This document shows, in pieces, positions 9,825 through 20,074 of a stretch of 64,000 bases of DNA. The position numbers and the translations under genes are program-made. The notes below the pieces were generated by a model. It was not told the DNA's origin, made no database searches, and saw nothing but the letters and a program-made list of their open reading frames with translations. The stretch's first letter is position 1, and every line of letters starts with the position of its first letter. The stretch is from Tomocerus qinae (Eukaryota > Arthropoda > Collembola > Entomobryomorpha > Tomoceridae): assembly GCA_020055645.1 (NCBI GenBank), contig CM034547.1:18391013-18455012 (forward strand), in the 5' to 3' direction.

Positions 9825-11996
9825 GCTATGAATTTTATCAACAAATTCATTTCTATGTAATGTAGCAATCTCCACAGCACGTTTGAATATGCACATTCAC
9901 ATACAGCAGCTTTATCTCACACAAAGTGTGATACATATATACTGAGTGAACGAACACCGCACTGCAAATTTCACACATACATTTTACACGTTCTCCTTTC
10001 AGATTTCGTGCTTTAGTTTTGTTTTGCTAGAACTGACGAGCAGTTTTCGCACATTCTCTTTTGCACAAACCAACTAAGCCTTTTGTATAGACTTTCATGT
10101 GGTTCAATATGTTTAAACGCTCGGATGTTTACAAAGGAACTTCTCAATGTCAGAATCTCAATAGCACTAACATACTACGAGATGTGGCTGTGCTGCCATC
10201 TGTCTGAAGTCATACAAAACACCGCAACAGCTCATTTACTCATGCAAATTCCTTTCGGACATTTCCACAGAGGACACTGCTAGTGCGAGTTTGTACAACT
10301 TTCACGTATAACTTTACACACAGTTTGTCGATGTAAAGCCTTGAGTTGCACATATAAAACTTTGTATAACTTAAGACACGAATGCTAAAGCTACGCAGTT
10401 CTATATGCACATAAGTGAACGATCATTTATACATACGTACACTCAATCTACAGCTCCGTTTCACGACTCTCAGACTCAGTTCGTGTACAGTATCTGTAGT
10501 TTTGTTCAATTCTGAAAAATTGATAAAGGGTCCCCCTACACTTTGCTTAAAATCACAAAACATCATGGGATTCCCGTCATTTTTCAAAAATTGATAAAGC
10601 CTCCCCCCTCATCTTCGTATAATACAAATCATTTGGGTTTCAGGCTTTCTATTTGCGAGCGAATCAACCAAATGGCGTAGCGCTTCGCTGTCGAGATGAA
10701 ATTTTTATTCATTTTGCGGACTTTTTCCGTACATTCTCTTTAGAGGCAAGCCTCTGTATTCTCTCTTTGCTTTTAGCTTTTTGGCATGTGAAATTTGTGC
10801 TTACATCAAACAAACTATACCCGAGAGTATTTCTATGTTTACTACAGCACCATTCCACACTAAGGGATTTACACACGTAGCCTAGTACGTCCAATGCAAT
10901 GCTGAATACACAGTCTGTTATTGCACCTTTCGTTTCGAACTTACACGTCTTGTCTCCCCATGTAGATACCAAACGGCGTTATAAAATGTCTAAAATAATA
11001 AATTTGTTGGCGTTAACATCATAAACGCATTTTAAAATTATTGCTAACTTTAACGCCATTCAATATGCATAATATTGGTTTTACTATTTTTGAAGAGCAC
11101 GCCTAACCTACGCACAGAAATACTACTTTATTCCCATCCTCATCTCCACACAACATGGGAATGTGGAACAAATTTTTCTTAGACAAATGAAATTTTCTTT
11201 ATAGTTTTACTCTGCTGCTAAGGGAAATCCTTGCAAATGCTACGCTCGCCGAGAAGTTACAGAAACGGAGTATACACTCTCGTGTAACTAAACCATCCAC
11301 AAAAGTGGCTGTAAGCGAGAAATGTAGAACAACCATCGTACGCTGTGTCTCTTTACATCAGCGGAATTGTACGGTACGCGAAAGAAATCCAACAGAATTA
11401 TAGAACGTAGTCTATGTAGAAATAATGTTGCATATTTAAGTTGTAACCAATTAGGTCTGTGCGCAAAGTTTGAATCTTTGTACACTTTGTGTATAAACAG
11501 ACGGTTAACTACACTGAAGTTGATTTTCCAATTTGTTTTTATTCAAGTACAATGTTTACAAATTTGTCTTTTTACAACTTTGATTGAAATATTTATTATA
11601 ATTTCTTCATTGTAATTAGTAATTACGATGATGTGGATTTAGAAAAGAAAAGTGTAGTATATTTATATTTAGTAAGTAGAAATATGTACATACTGTTCAT
11701 TGCAAATATACAAGCTCAGATCTGCTCGTAGTCAGATCTAACCTTGCAGTGACTTAGGGGAGATTTCAGTTTATTCGTCTCTTCTCTTGTAATGTATGTA
11801 ATGCGTATATGTACTTTATCTTTTTGTTCTGTACTTTGTTTATGAATGTCTCCGAATAAAGTCATAGTTTATTATCGTAGCAATTTGTGTCATAATTGCT
11901 CATCATAATACAACAAAAAGTATTTACGAAGATTGTGTTGCAGACCTCAAGCGTATATAAATATTCTATAAATAACAATTTCTACTTTTCTTGAAG
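9825..11996. other. 5' ETS and intergenic region upstream of 18S
   Basis: About 2.2 kb of AT-rich sequence upstream of 18S. It should contain the external transcribed spacer and the RNA polymerase I promoter, which I cannot locate. A pair of related segments (GATAAAGGGTCCCCC at about 10522 and GATAAAGCCTCCCCC at about 10595) is the only repeat noticed. No tandem intergenic subrepeats and no neighbouring rDNA unit are present. Confidence 0.5.
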
Positions 11997-12184
11997 AGTT
12001 CTGTAAAAGATTCAAAATTCCTTCTGAGATTTTGGAGGAAGCGGCAATTGCTGCTATAAAAGGATCTACATCTATTTTACAGAACCATTTATTTAAATGC
12101 TACAGCGTTTTAATGCTTAAAATTAAAAAAAGGTATGAAAATTCAACTGTACCAAATATTGTGAGTAAATTGAATAACATGTAA
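11997..12184 (+). CDS. Unidentified terminal coding exon
   Basis: A frame open to a TAA at 12182 begins after a pyrimidine-rich tract and a possible acceptor (CTTGAAG). It reads EEFCKRFKIPSEILEEAA near its start and VPNIVSKLNNM at its end, about 62 residues. The charged and helical composition looks like real protein, and an AATAAA lies at 12349. No Met start and no upstream exon were found, so it is either the last exon of a gene whose other exons I could not see or a stranded gene fragment. I do not recognise the family. Confidence 0.4.
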
Positions 12185-12758
12185 TGACCAGAATGTAATC
12201 TCGATCAATAATGACATTGTATTTAGAATTTAATAATTTAAGTTAAGTCTATGTAATTATTAAGAAAACTATAATGCTATTATCTTTTTATCTCGATGTT
12301 ATTTCCGGAGACATTTTCAACTGAAAAGTTGTCTGTAACCGTTTAATGAATAAATACATACATTCATTATACTATTTTTACTTTACTTTTCTGTTATTCG
12401 TTATTGAATTATTTTGCTGTGTCTACAGGCGATTTCAGTTTGAGACAGTAATAAAATGTATAATGGTTACAAAGCTAATGAAGTGTACTGCAGATTTTTT
12501 AATGGTTGTAAATTGTTCGTAAAATATTAATGACTGTCTTAAAAAGCAATGTATAAAAATTATAAATATTGCTAGCATTTGCATTCAACAAGCAAATTAT
12601 ACTGCTCATGTTTTAATTTTTTGATATAGATTCATTGTAATATTATAACATCAAAATTTGTATAATTGATAAGGCATCATGATCATGGGGTATACTGATA
12701 TTTTGCTCTTGCCTGTAGATGTTGACTCCTGACCGTTTTGAAGATGAAATTTGTAGTA

Positions 12759-13183
12759 AAGGGGATGGCACCAGTCTTATGGAGTTCATGGACCGACAGA
12801 TCTGAATAGGATTAATATATGTTGTAGCACTATTTTTTCTGACCAAAAGTCATTGTCAAAATTCAATATGGGCTACAGTTTTCGAGATATCTGTGGTCAA
12901 AAACTGTCTTTTTAACGTTAGGGGAGCAATCCGGCAGCCGAAACCCGCAGATTATTGTTATAATAACTATGGTTGGCAGGTAATAAATCTGCGGGTTTAG
13001 GCTGCCGGATTGCTCCCCTAACGTTAAAAAGGCAGTTTTTGACCACAGATATCTCGAAAACGGTAGCCCATATTGAATTTTGACAATAATGACTTTTGGT
13101 CAGAAAAAATAGGGCTACAACATATATTAATCCTATTCAGATCTGTCGGTCCATGAACTCCATAAGACTGGTGCCATCCCCTT
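12759..13183. mobile_element. 425-bp near-perfect hairpin (foldback or MITE-like)
   Basis: Arms of about 195 bp (12759-12953 and 12987-13183) are nearly perfect inverted copies around a spacer of about 33 bp. The ends read AAGGGGATGGCACC and its complement GGTGCCATCCCCTT. Weaker inverted similarity continues outward (GAAGATGAAA / TTTCATCTTC, 12740 and 13200). It codes for nothing visible. High arm identity implies recent formation or mobility. No clear target duplication was found. Confidence 0.7.
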
Positions 13184-13872
13184 AATTTGCTTATTCCAGT
13201 TTCATCTTCTATTTAACTGCATTCTGAATTCAGTTACATTCACTGTAATCCGCTCAGGTATGACTATTGCAATTTACTCTTCGTGCTAAACTAAATAGCA
13301 TAATTTCAAACATTTTCATTCATTAGTTTGATTTGTATTCACAAAATAGTACAATAGCACTTGTTGACATGTTTTTTAGGAAAATAATTTCTCGCGTAAT
13401 TGACAATTTGGTCATCAAATTATTACTTCTCAATAAAATCCTTTTTGGCATCTCCCGATTTCATTATGCATGCATCTGCAACACTGCAACTATATAGGTT
13501 TATTATTAGCAATTTTGCACTTTTCCAAATTCTTCCCCTTGCTTGCTTGAGTGTTGTAGTGACAATTCCTGGAGTTATCAACATGTCATTTTGGCTATAT
13601 ACGACATGCAACGTAACTTTTGGGTTTGCATTTTTCAAAACGACATGCAATCAAATCATAATTACTAACTAATGTTCTAATAACACAAAAATGTCTTTTA
13701 AAAAGGCTACATCCACTAAAATTATGATTCTGAAAATGAAATTTCAGGCGACCCCACACCTCCAGACACCAGATCATGAAAATATGCGCAAACGGAAAGG
13801 CTAGATTTAGGCAGCTCTTTGCCTCCGTTGCCCCTAGTTCAGCCACTAAATCTATTATCTTTGCCATTTGCT
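13184..13872. other. Gene-free stretch
   Basis: AT-rich sequence with overlapping short ORFs on both strands and no codon pattern, splice structure or similarity that I recognise. Confidence 0.4.
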
Positions 13873-14003
13873 TCCCGTTACTATTTCTGCCTCTTCTTTG
13901 ACTTAACCTAATTAAAAATAAGCATATTACTTATGCCTTTAACAATAAAACAGTTTATTTTTTATTAGGTTAGGTCAAAAAAGAGGCAAAAATAGTGACG
14001 GGA
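13873..14003. mobile_element. Short foldback MITE, family copy 1
   Basis: Inverted arms read CGTTACTATTTCTGCCTC, then CTTAACCTAAT on the left, and ATTAGGTTAGG, then GAGGCAAAAATAGTGACG on the right. A related element with the same arm pattern lies at 19959-20074, so this is a repeated family and not a chance palindrome. Confidence 0.6.
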
Positions 14004-14257
14004 GGCAACGGGGACAATATATTAAAGTAAGGTTAAGTGGCTAAACTAGGGGCAACTGGGGAGGGGGCAATGGTGGCAACAGGGGCAATTGAGGCAACGA
14101 GATACATACACGACTAAAACTAAAGTCATTCAGGTCGTCACAGCAGTCCCGAACCCAAACACCGACGATCCTGGTCCTGAACTGTGAACGAGGAAGAGAA
14201 CTTAAGACTTGAGCAAAGTGGAATTACGGTTAAAGTAAGACACAGGTTGCAGAGGAG

Positions 14258-14527
14258 CAGACATTCCCACCTAGGTGCGCCTTTGACGCTTACCCGGGGT
14301 CTGAGCAGCGAAGCTCAGACCCCCCCCCCCACCCAAATGCCGGGTAGGGGATAAGGAATTTGTTTAGTAGTGTAGTCTATTATGTATCCATAAAACACTA
14401 ACGGCTACCTCACGCGCGACGCCCCCGAAGGGGGCGGAGCGGCGTCCAGTGCGAAAATTTTGAGTACCCGGGGTCAAGAAAACGGACCAGACCCCCCCTC
14501 TAGCGAAGCAGCCGGTGGGAATGTCTG
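14258..14527. mobile_element. hAT-like MITE with 8-bp target duplication
   Basis: This 270-bp GC-richer insert has 14-bp terminal inverted repeats (CAGACATTCCCACC and GGTGGGAATGTCTG). It is flanked by the direct repeat CAGAGGAG at 14250-14257 and 14528-14535. An 8-bp duplication and CAG-type ends are typical of hAT transposons. It has no coding capacity and sits inside one arm of the foldback complex, so it arrived after that arm existed. Confidence 0.75.
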
Positions 14528-16099
14528 CAGAGGAGGGTATGAGGGTGAGGATGAGGAGGAGGGTAAAGGTGAAGAGGGTGAGGGTGAGGAGGAGGGTAAA
14601 GGTGAAGAAGGTGAGGGTGAGGAGGAGGGTGAGGAGGGCTAGGAGGAGGGCTAGGAGGAGGGTGAGGAGGAAGATGAGGAGGTTTTCATGAAAGTACAGC
14701 TATTTAAATGTTTTAAAAGTCTATATGTGTAAAATTGTAGTATGTTAGCCTCAATACACACAAAAGGAGTACACTCGCACTCACTCGAGTGGGGAGGATA
14801 AGGCATATACATTTAATAGCCATGCATATATTTGAAATTATTTTGCAATGAAACAAAGGTAAAGGTTAAAATGGGCACAATAAATAACCGTGTAATAGAT
14901 TAATCGACTTCTAACAGATTTGTTGATACCACAAATAGGTACAATCTGGTTCAATTCATTCCCCCCTGACTGGGGGAATTAATTTAACCCGATTTTAACA
15001 TTCCCCTGACTGGGGTAGTGTAAAAATCTAGGAAATAACTTTCGTTTTATTCATATTGTACATATAGTCGTGCCAAGAACTTAGAATAAAATATAATGAC
15101 AAGGAAAGGCATTTTCTCGAAAGGCTCGCATTGTACTGCAAGCTACGTCATTTTCCAGTAGCCACTAAAAATGGTTACATGCTAAATCAGGTTAAATTAA
15201 TTTCCCCAGTCAGGGGGGAATGAATTGAACCAGATTGTACCTATTTGTGGTATCAACAAATCTGTTAGAAGTCGATTAATCTATTACACGGTTATTTATT
15301 GTGCCCAGTTTGGTTAAAGTAAGGTATAGGTTGCGTGAGGGTGAGGAGGGTGAGGGTGAGGAGGGTGAGGAGGTTGAGGGTGAGGAGGGTGAGGAGGGTG
15401 AGGAGGGTGAGTTTATATGTGTTTCATTAGTTAACGTCGTAATAGCTAATAATAAATGCACACCGCTGATTTCTCGCATCATGTGTGGTATTTATTGTTT
15501 TCCATCCCGCAGTTAGAGTGAAAAGTGCCATGGACACATGTTTTTTACTGCTATTCACGAAAATTGACCAAACTTGTCAAAATTTATTTGATTCAATGTT
15601 AACTCTAAATTAGTTTGACTCTACTCCTTATTTACAAATATGCATTGCTTAATTTTGACCTCAATAAATTGTTTCATTGATTTATTATTTCTGCAGATGA
15701 CCCGGAAATAAAACAATTATGTAAAAATTACCTTATATATGGTGACTGGTTAAATAGTCCATTTGGGTTTCAGACCTACATTAGCGGCCTTCATCAGGGA
15801 GGTGCACATCATCACCCTCCGACCCAAAGGCCGTCAGTAGTGACTTTGGGCTAATGAGGCCCTCCATACACTACCCGCTGAGTTTAAAGTCCCCGCTAGA
15901 CTGTCAGTAGTGACTTCAGGCTAATGAGACCCTCCGTGCACCTCCCTGATGAAGGCCGCTAATGTAGGTCTGAAACCCAAATGGACTATTTAACCAGTCA
16001 CCATATATAAGGTAATTTTTACATAATTGTTTTATTTCCGGGTCATCTGCAGAAATAATAAATCAATGAAACAATTTATTGAGGTCAATTAAGCAATGC

Positions 16100-16890
16100 A
16101 TATTTGTAAATAAGGAGTTGAGTCAAACTAATTTAGAGTTAACATTGAATCAAATAAATTTTGACAAGTTTGGTCAATTTTCGTGAATAGCGGTAAAAAA
16201 CATGTGTCCATGGCACTTTTCACTCTAACTGCGGGATGGAAAACAATAAATACCACACATGATGCGAGAAATCAGCGGTGTGCATTTATTATTAGCTATT
16301 ATGACGTTAACTAATGAAACACATATAAACTCACCCTCCTCACCCTCACCCTCCTCACCCGCCTCACCCTCCTCACCCGCCTCATCCTCCTCACCCTCCT
16401 CACCCTCCTCACCCTCCTCACCCTCCTCACCCTCAACCTCCTCACCCTCACCCTCCTCACCCTCACGCAACCTATACCTTACTTTAACCCATATTTGTAA
16501 ATAAGGAGTTGAGTCAAACTAATTTAGAGTTAACATTGAATCAAATAAATTTTGACAAGTTTGGTCAATTTTCGTGAATAGCGGTAAAAAACATGTGTCC
16601 ATGGCACTTTTCACTCTAACTGCGGGATGGAAAACAATAAATACCACACATGATGCGAGAAATCAGCGGTGTGCATTTATTATTAGCTATTACGACGTTA
16701 ACTAATGAAACACATATAAACTCACCCTCCTCACCCTCACCCTCCTCACCCGCCTCACCCTCCTCACCCGCCTCACCCTCCTCACCCGCCTCATCCTCCT
16801 CACCCTCCTCACCCTCCTCACCCTCCTCACCCTCAACCTCCTCACCCTCACCCTCCTCACCCTCACGCAACCTATACCTTACTTTAACCC
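16100..16890. repeat. Tandem direct duplication of the palindrome arm
   Basis: About 390 bp beginning TATTTGTAAATAAGGAGTTG at 16101 and ending in the minisatellite and CTTACTTTAACCC is repeated directly from 16492 to about 16890. The minisatellite tract differs in copy number between the two; the rest is almost identical. The right side of the palindrome therefore has two copies of the arm and the left side one. Confidence 0.75.
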
Positions 16891-17310
16891 CCATTTTAAC
16901 CTTTACCTTTGTTTCATTGTAAAATAATTTCAAATATATGGCTTTTAAATGTATATGCCTTATCCTCCCCACTCGAGTGAGTGCGAGTGCACTCCTTTTG
17001 TGTGTATTGAGGCTAACATACTACAATTTAATACATATAGACTTTTAAAACATTTAAATAGCTGTACTTTCGTGAAAACCTCCTCATCTTCTTCCTCACC
17101 CTCACCCAACTCCTCCCAACCCTCACCCAACTCCTCACCCTCCTCCCAACCCTCACCCTCCTCACCCTCACCCTCACCCTCCTCTGCAACCTTTGTCTTA
17201 CTTTAACCGGGATTACTTATTGACATTTGACATTAAGGAAAGTGAAGCCAAAATTGGGACTCGTAAAGATAATTAATACTTACCGCAAGAAGCCCGACCG
17301 TACGATCACT

Positions 17311-17708
17311 CTAAAAGAAACACTCTTCGTCATAAACGACAAGGCACATTTGTTCCTTTATGATTGATAATACTGTTGATTGAAGTACAAAATGAGGCAT
17401 TAATGACAATATATAGGCAACATTATATTCTTTTACTAAAGAAAAATCATTTGGCACATCTTGCGACGAGATCAATATAGCCAGGGCCTTACTCGTCCAA
17501 CAGATAAATCCGGTTTTAAGTCTACTACGAATCCTTCGGTTCGGTTTTCTTTTCAACATTTTTTGTCACTATTTGACCTTGTTTTTCTAAAATAGTTACT
17601 GTTACGTCACTCTTCGTCAACTTTATTTGCGTAGGCCTGCAGTCCTTTCTTGAGTTTTCCACGTACTTCTTTCAAAAAACTAGAAGTACATGGATCTTCT
17701 TCTTCCAT
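17311..17708 (-). pseudogene. Frameshifted fragment resembling a DUSP19-type dual-specificity phosphatase
   Basis: Minus-strand frames give consecutive pieces that match the order of the DUSP19 N-terminal region: MEEEDPCTSSFLKEVRGKL, then PTQIKLTKSDVTVT, then DLKPDLSVGRVRPWLY, then SSQDVPNDFSLVKEYNVAYI. These pieces are in different frames, with at least three shifts in about 300 bp. The copy stops (TAG at 17311) before the catalytic Cys loop expected in such phosphatases, and the foldback complex begins about 100 bp further on. It looks like a decayed, truncated copy, perhaps cut off by the foldback insertion. Assembly indels are an alternative cause of the shifts. The family call rests on my recollection of the motif order. 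Confidence 0.4.
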
Positions 17709-17737
17709 TACTATTACTAATTAGAATATTTCTATTT

Positions 17738-19907
17738 TCACGACAAAAATCCCCTTAAAACGGGGACGTGTTTGTAATTCACTGATTTTAAATATAATCC
17801 CCCAGCTGACGCTGATTCTACTTCACTTCTCCAATTCTTTTCACTGGGATTCTCCACCAAATATAAAATATTCCAAACATTGAGTAGAACTGCCACCATG
17901 CGCCTTACCTAAAATCAAATGTAATGTATTTTCAGATAATATTTTTACTTTTCTTTTCTTCCTGTATAACATGCATTTTAAAATTGAGTAAACCTATTCT
18001 ACCGTACCTGTCTGCGGACAAAACCACTTCCTTCCATATTAAACTCGTACAAATCATACTCTTTGCAGGAAGGTTCCCAATTACAAGAATCATTGGAGTT
18101 TACGGTGCTCATCAGAGAAAATGAAAACCGCTCAATTGTCTTCACAAAAAAGTCATCAGATTTCTTGTCGCGTTCTTCTTTCGTAATATGGCCGCAAAAT
18201 GTTTTGAAATTCCATGTACCAAGGAACAACTTACAGGCATCGAAAACAATATCTCTATCAAATGGCTGCCACATAATATGAACGCGGTTTAGCTCTGTCA
18301 AAGGCAAACCGCTTGAAAGTCGTTTCAAAGAAGTATTTTTTAAATCTGTAAAACAATTATTGTAAACTAAGTGATATACGGGCAATGGATTTAAAAAACT
18401 ATTTATTCTCGCAATAGACGTTTCCCACAATTCCAGGATAACACAGACAGGTATTGGAGTCATTTCAATACCTACTCATGACCAGAGATCGCAATTTGGA
18501 AGAGTATTGAGAAGGGCCTACTCTTTTCTCATTTTGAAAATCAAAAACTCTCAACTCAAACTCTCAATACTCTTTTCTGCAAACGGCCACACTCAACTCA
18601 ATCACTCAATACTCTTTTCCCCAAACGTCCATACTCAACTCAACCTCTCAATACTCTTTTTGTCATAAGGCCAAACTCAACTCAAGCTCTCAATACTCTT
18701 TTTGTCATAAGGCCAAACTCAACTCAATCTCTCAATACTCTTTTTGTCAAAAGGCAACACTCAACTCCACCTCTCAATACTCTTTTTGTCAAAAGGCAAT
18801 ACTCAACTCAACCTCTCAATACTCTTTTCACAAAACGGCCATACTCAACTCAATCTCTCAATACTCTTTTTTTATTCTTTTTACTAGGGAAGCATGCGAG
18901 TTGAGTTAAACTAAGGTGGACAGTGAGTTAAGTTGGTTGAGTTAAACTAAGGTGGACAGTGAGTTAAGTTGGTTGAGTTAAACTAAGGTGGACAGTGAGT
19001 TAAGTTGGTTGAGTTAAACTAAGGTGGACTGTGAGTTAAGTTGGTTGAGTTAAACTAAGGTGGACAGTGAGTTAAGTTGGTTGAGTTAAACTAAGGTGGA
19101 CAGTGAGTTAAGTTGGTTGAGTTGTCATTTTGGTTAATTTTGCAAACGAGTGGAGTTGAGTCGGCTACTAACTCAACATCAAAATTGAGTTGTATCGAGT
19201 CGGACTACTTTGTCAGGCTTAGAAATTACTTGAGTTATAACTCGATTTTGGGCAAAAAGTGAGATAAGTTGAGGTGAGTTATTGAAAAAAGGCCCATAAA
19301 CGCTCAAATATTCCTTCACCAAACGGCTACACTCAACTCAAACACTCAATACTCTTTTTGTCAAAAGACAATACTCAACTCAACCTCTCAAAACTCTTTT
19401 CACCAAACGGCCATACTCAACTCAATCTCTCAATGCTCTTTTTGTCAAAGGGCCATACTCAACTCAACCTCTCAATACTCTTTTTGTCAAAAGGCAATAC
19501 TCAACTCAAACTCTCAATACTCTTTTCACCAAACGGCCATACTCAACTCATTCTCTCAATACTCTTTTCACCAAACGGCCATACTCAACTCAATCTCTCA
19601 ATACTCTTTTTGTCAAAAGGCCGTACTCAAGAGAACACTCTTTACTCTTTGAGAAAGAGTGGTAAAGAGTGCATTTGAGAGCCACTCATGTTCTCAAAAA
19701 TGAGAAATGAGAACTGATTGCGATCTCTGCTCATGACTCATGTTAATTTGGTGACCGGCCACCAATTGTGGGAAACCTCTATTCACTATTAGCTTTCAAG
19801 ATTAGAGCCTTGCGTTTATTTAAAAAAATAACTAACCGTTATCTGGTGGAAAATGATGCCCAAATTTTTCAAAGTTGTTTCCCCAATGTAAGAATGACGA
19901 ATTTAGT
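17738..19907 (-). CDS. PUSL1-like tRNA pseudouridine synthase, C-terminal exons (5' partial)
   Basis: Three exons can be joined in phase: 19837-19907, 18008-18471 and 17738-17908 (stop TGA). They encode a TruA-family C-terminal half, with FLGTWNFKTFCGH, then GSGFVRRQVRRMVAVLL and a final GGLYLKSVNY, which match the order in PUSL1 proteins. TruA enzymes isomerise uridine to pseudouridine in tRNA. The N-terminal half with the catalytic Asp (usually R-T-D-x-G-V-H-A) was not found between here and the CCDC13-like gene, so the gene is either truncated or has diverged exons I missed. The intron 18472-19836 is 1365 bp, but 1255 bp of it is a hAT-like insertion with its target duplication; without it the intron would be about 110 bp. 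The first listed exon is the least certain. Confidence 0.65.
18483..19729. mobile_element. Non-autonomous hAT-like element with internal tandem repeats
   Basis: Terminal inverted repeats CAGAGATCGCAAT and ATTGCGATCTCTG are flanked by an 8-bp target duplication CTCATGAC (18475-18482 and 19730-19737). The 1247-bp interior has no transposase. It holds two blocks of imperfect repeats built on ACTCAACTCAA and CTCTCAATACTCTTTT (about 18530-18870 and 19320-19640) and a central 36-bp repeat array. The apparent ORF over 19358-19678 is only a translation of these repeats. The element lies in the PUSL1-like intron, and its target duplication ends one base from the acceptor TAG. Confidence 0.85.
18902..19128. 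repeat. 36-bp tandem repeat array inside the hAT-like element
   Basis: Between six and seven copies of a 36-bp unit containing GAGTTAAACTAAGGTGGACA and AGTTAAGTTGG, nearly identical (one copy has ACTG for ACAG). They may act as subterminal transposase-binding sites or may simply be slippage products. Confidence 0.85.
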
Positions 19908-19958
19908 CTTCAGTATATACTATATACTCACTTTATAAGCCACCCGTCACTCGTCACC

Positions 19959-20074
19959 CGTCACTGCACTATTTTCGCCTTTCTTCTAACCTAACCTAAT
20001 ATAAATTAACATTAAAAATGTTTGGTCGTTTCAATTTTATTAGGTTAGGTCGAAAAAGAGGCAAATAGTCACTG
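19959..20074. mobile_element. Short foldback MITE, family copy 2
   Basis: Left arm CACTATTTTCGCCTTTCTTC then CTAACCTAACCTAAT; right arm ATTAGGTTAGGTC then AAAGAGGCAAATAGTCAC. It matches the element at 13873-14003 in arm sequence and order. Confidence 0.6.

Larger units (their letters stand above)
14227..17210. mobile_element. Nested foldback complex with GAGGGT minisatellite arms
   Basis: The outer ends are inverted copies (GGTTAAAGTAAGACACAGG at 14228 and its counterpart ending CTTACTTTAACC at 17208). Arms of about 350 bp carry (GAGGGT)n-type tracts followed by a shared unique segment (14690-14880 against 16890-17080). Inside lie a second inverted pair (14862-14998 against 15182-15313) and a third larger palindrome (15313-15811 against 15945-16478) with an unrelated centre. 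Internal junctions reuse the motif TTAAAGTAAGGTATAGG. Long apparent ORFs rich in Glu-Gly or Ser-Pro here are translations of the minisatellite and are not genes. The structure suggests successive insertions of one foldback family into itself. Confidence 0.7.

Noticed and set aside
14460-17206. Long Glu/Gly-rich and Ser/Pro-rich ORFs on both strands
   Set aside because: They are translations of GAGGGT-type minisatellite arms, occur on both strands and repeat with the palindrome.
19358-19678. 106-residue repeated ORF (NLSILF repeats)
   Set aside because: It lies inside the hAT-like element and is a product of its internal repeats.
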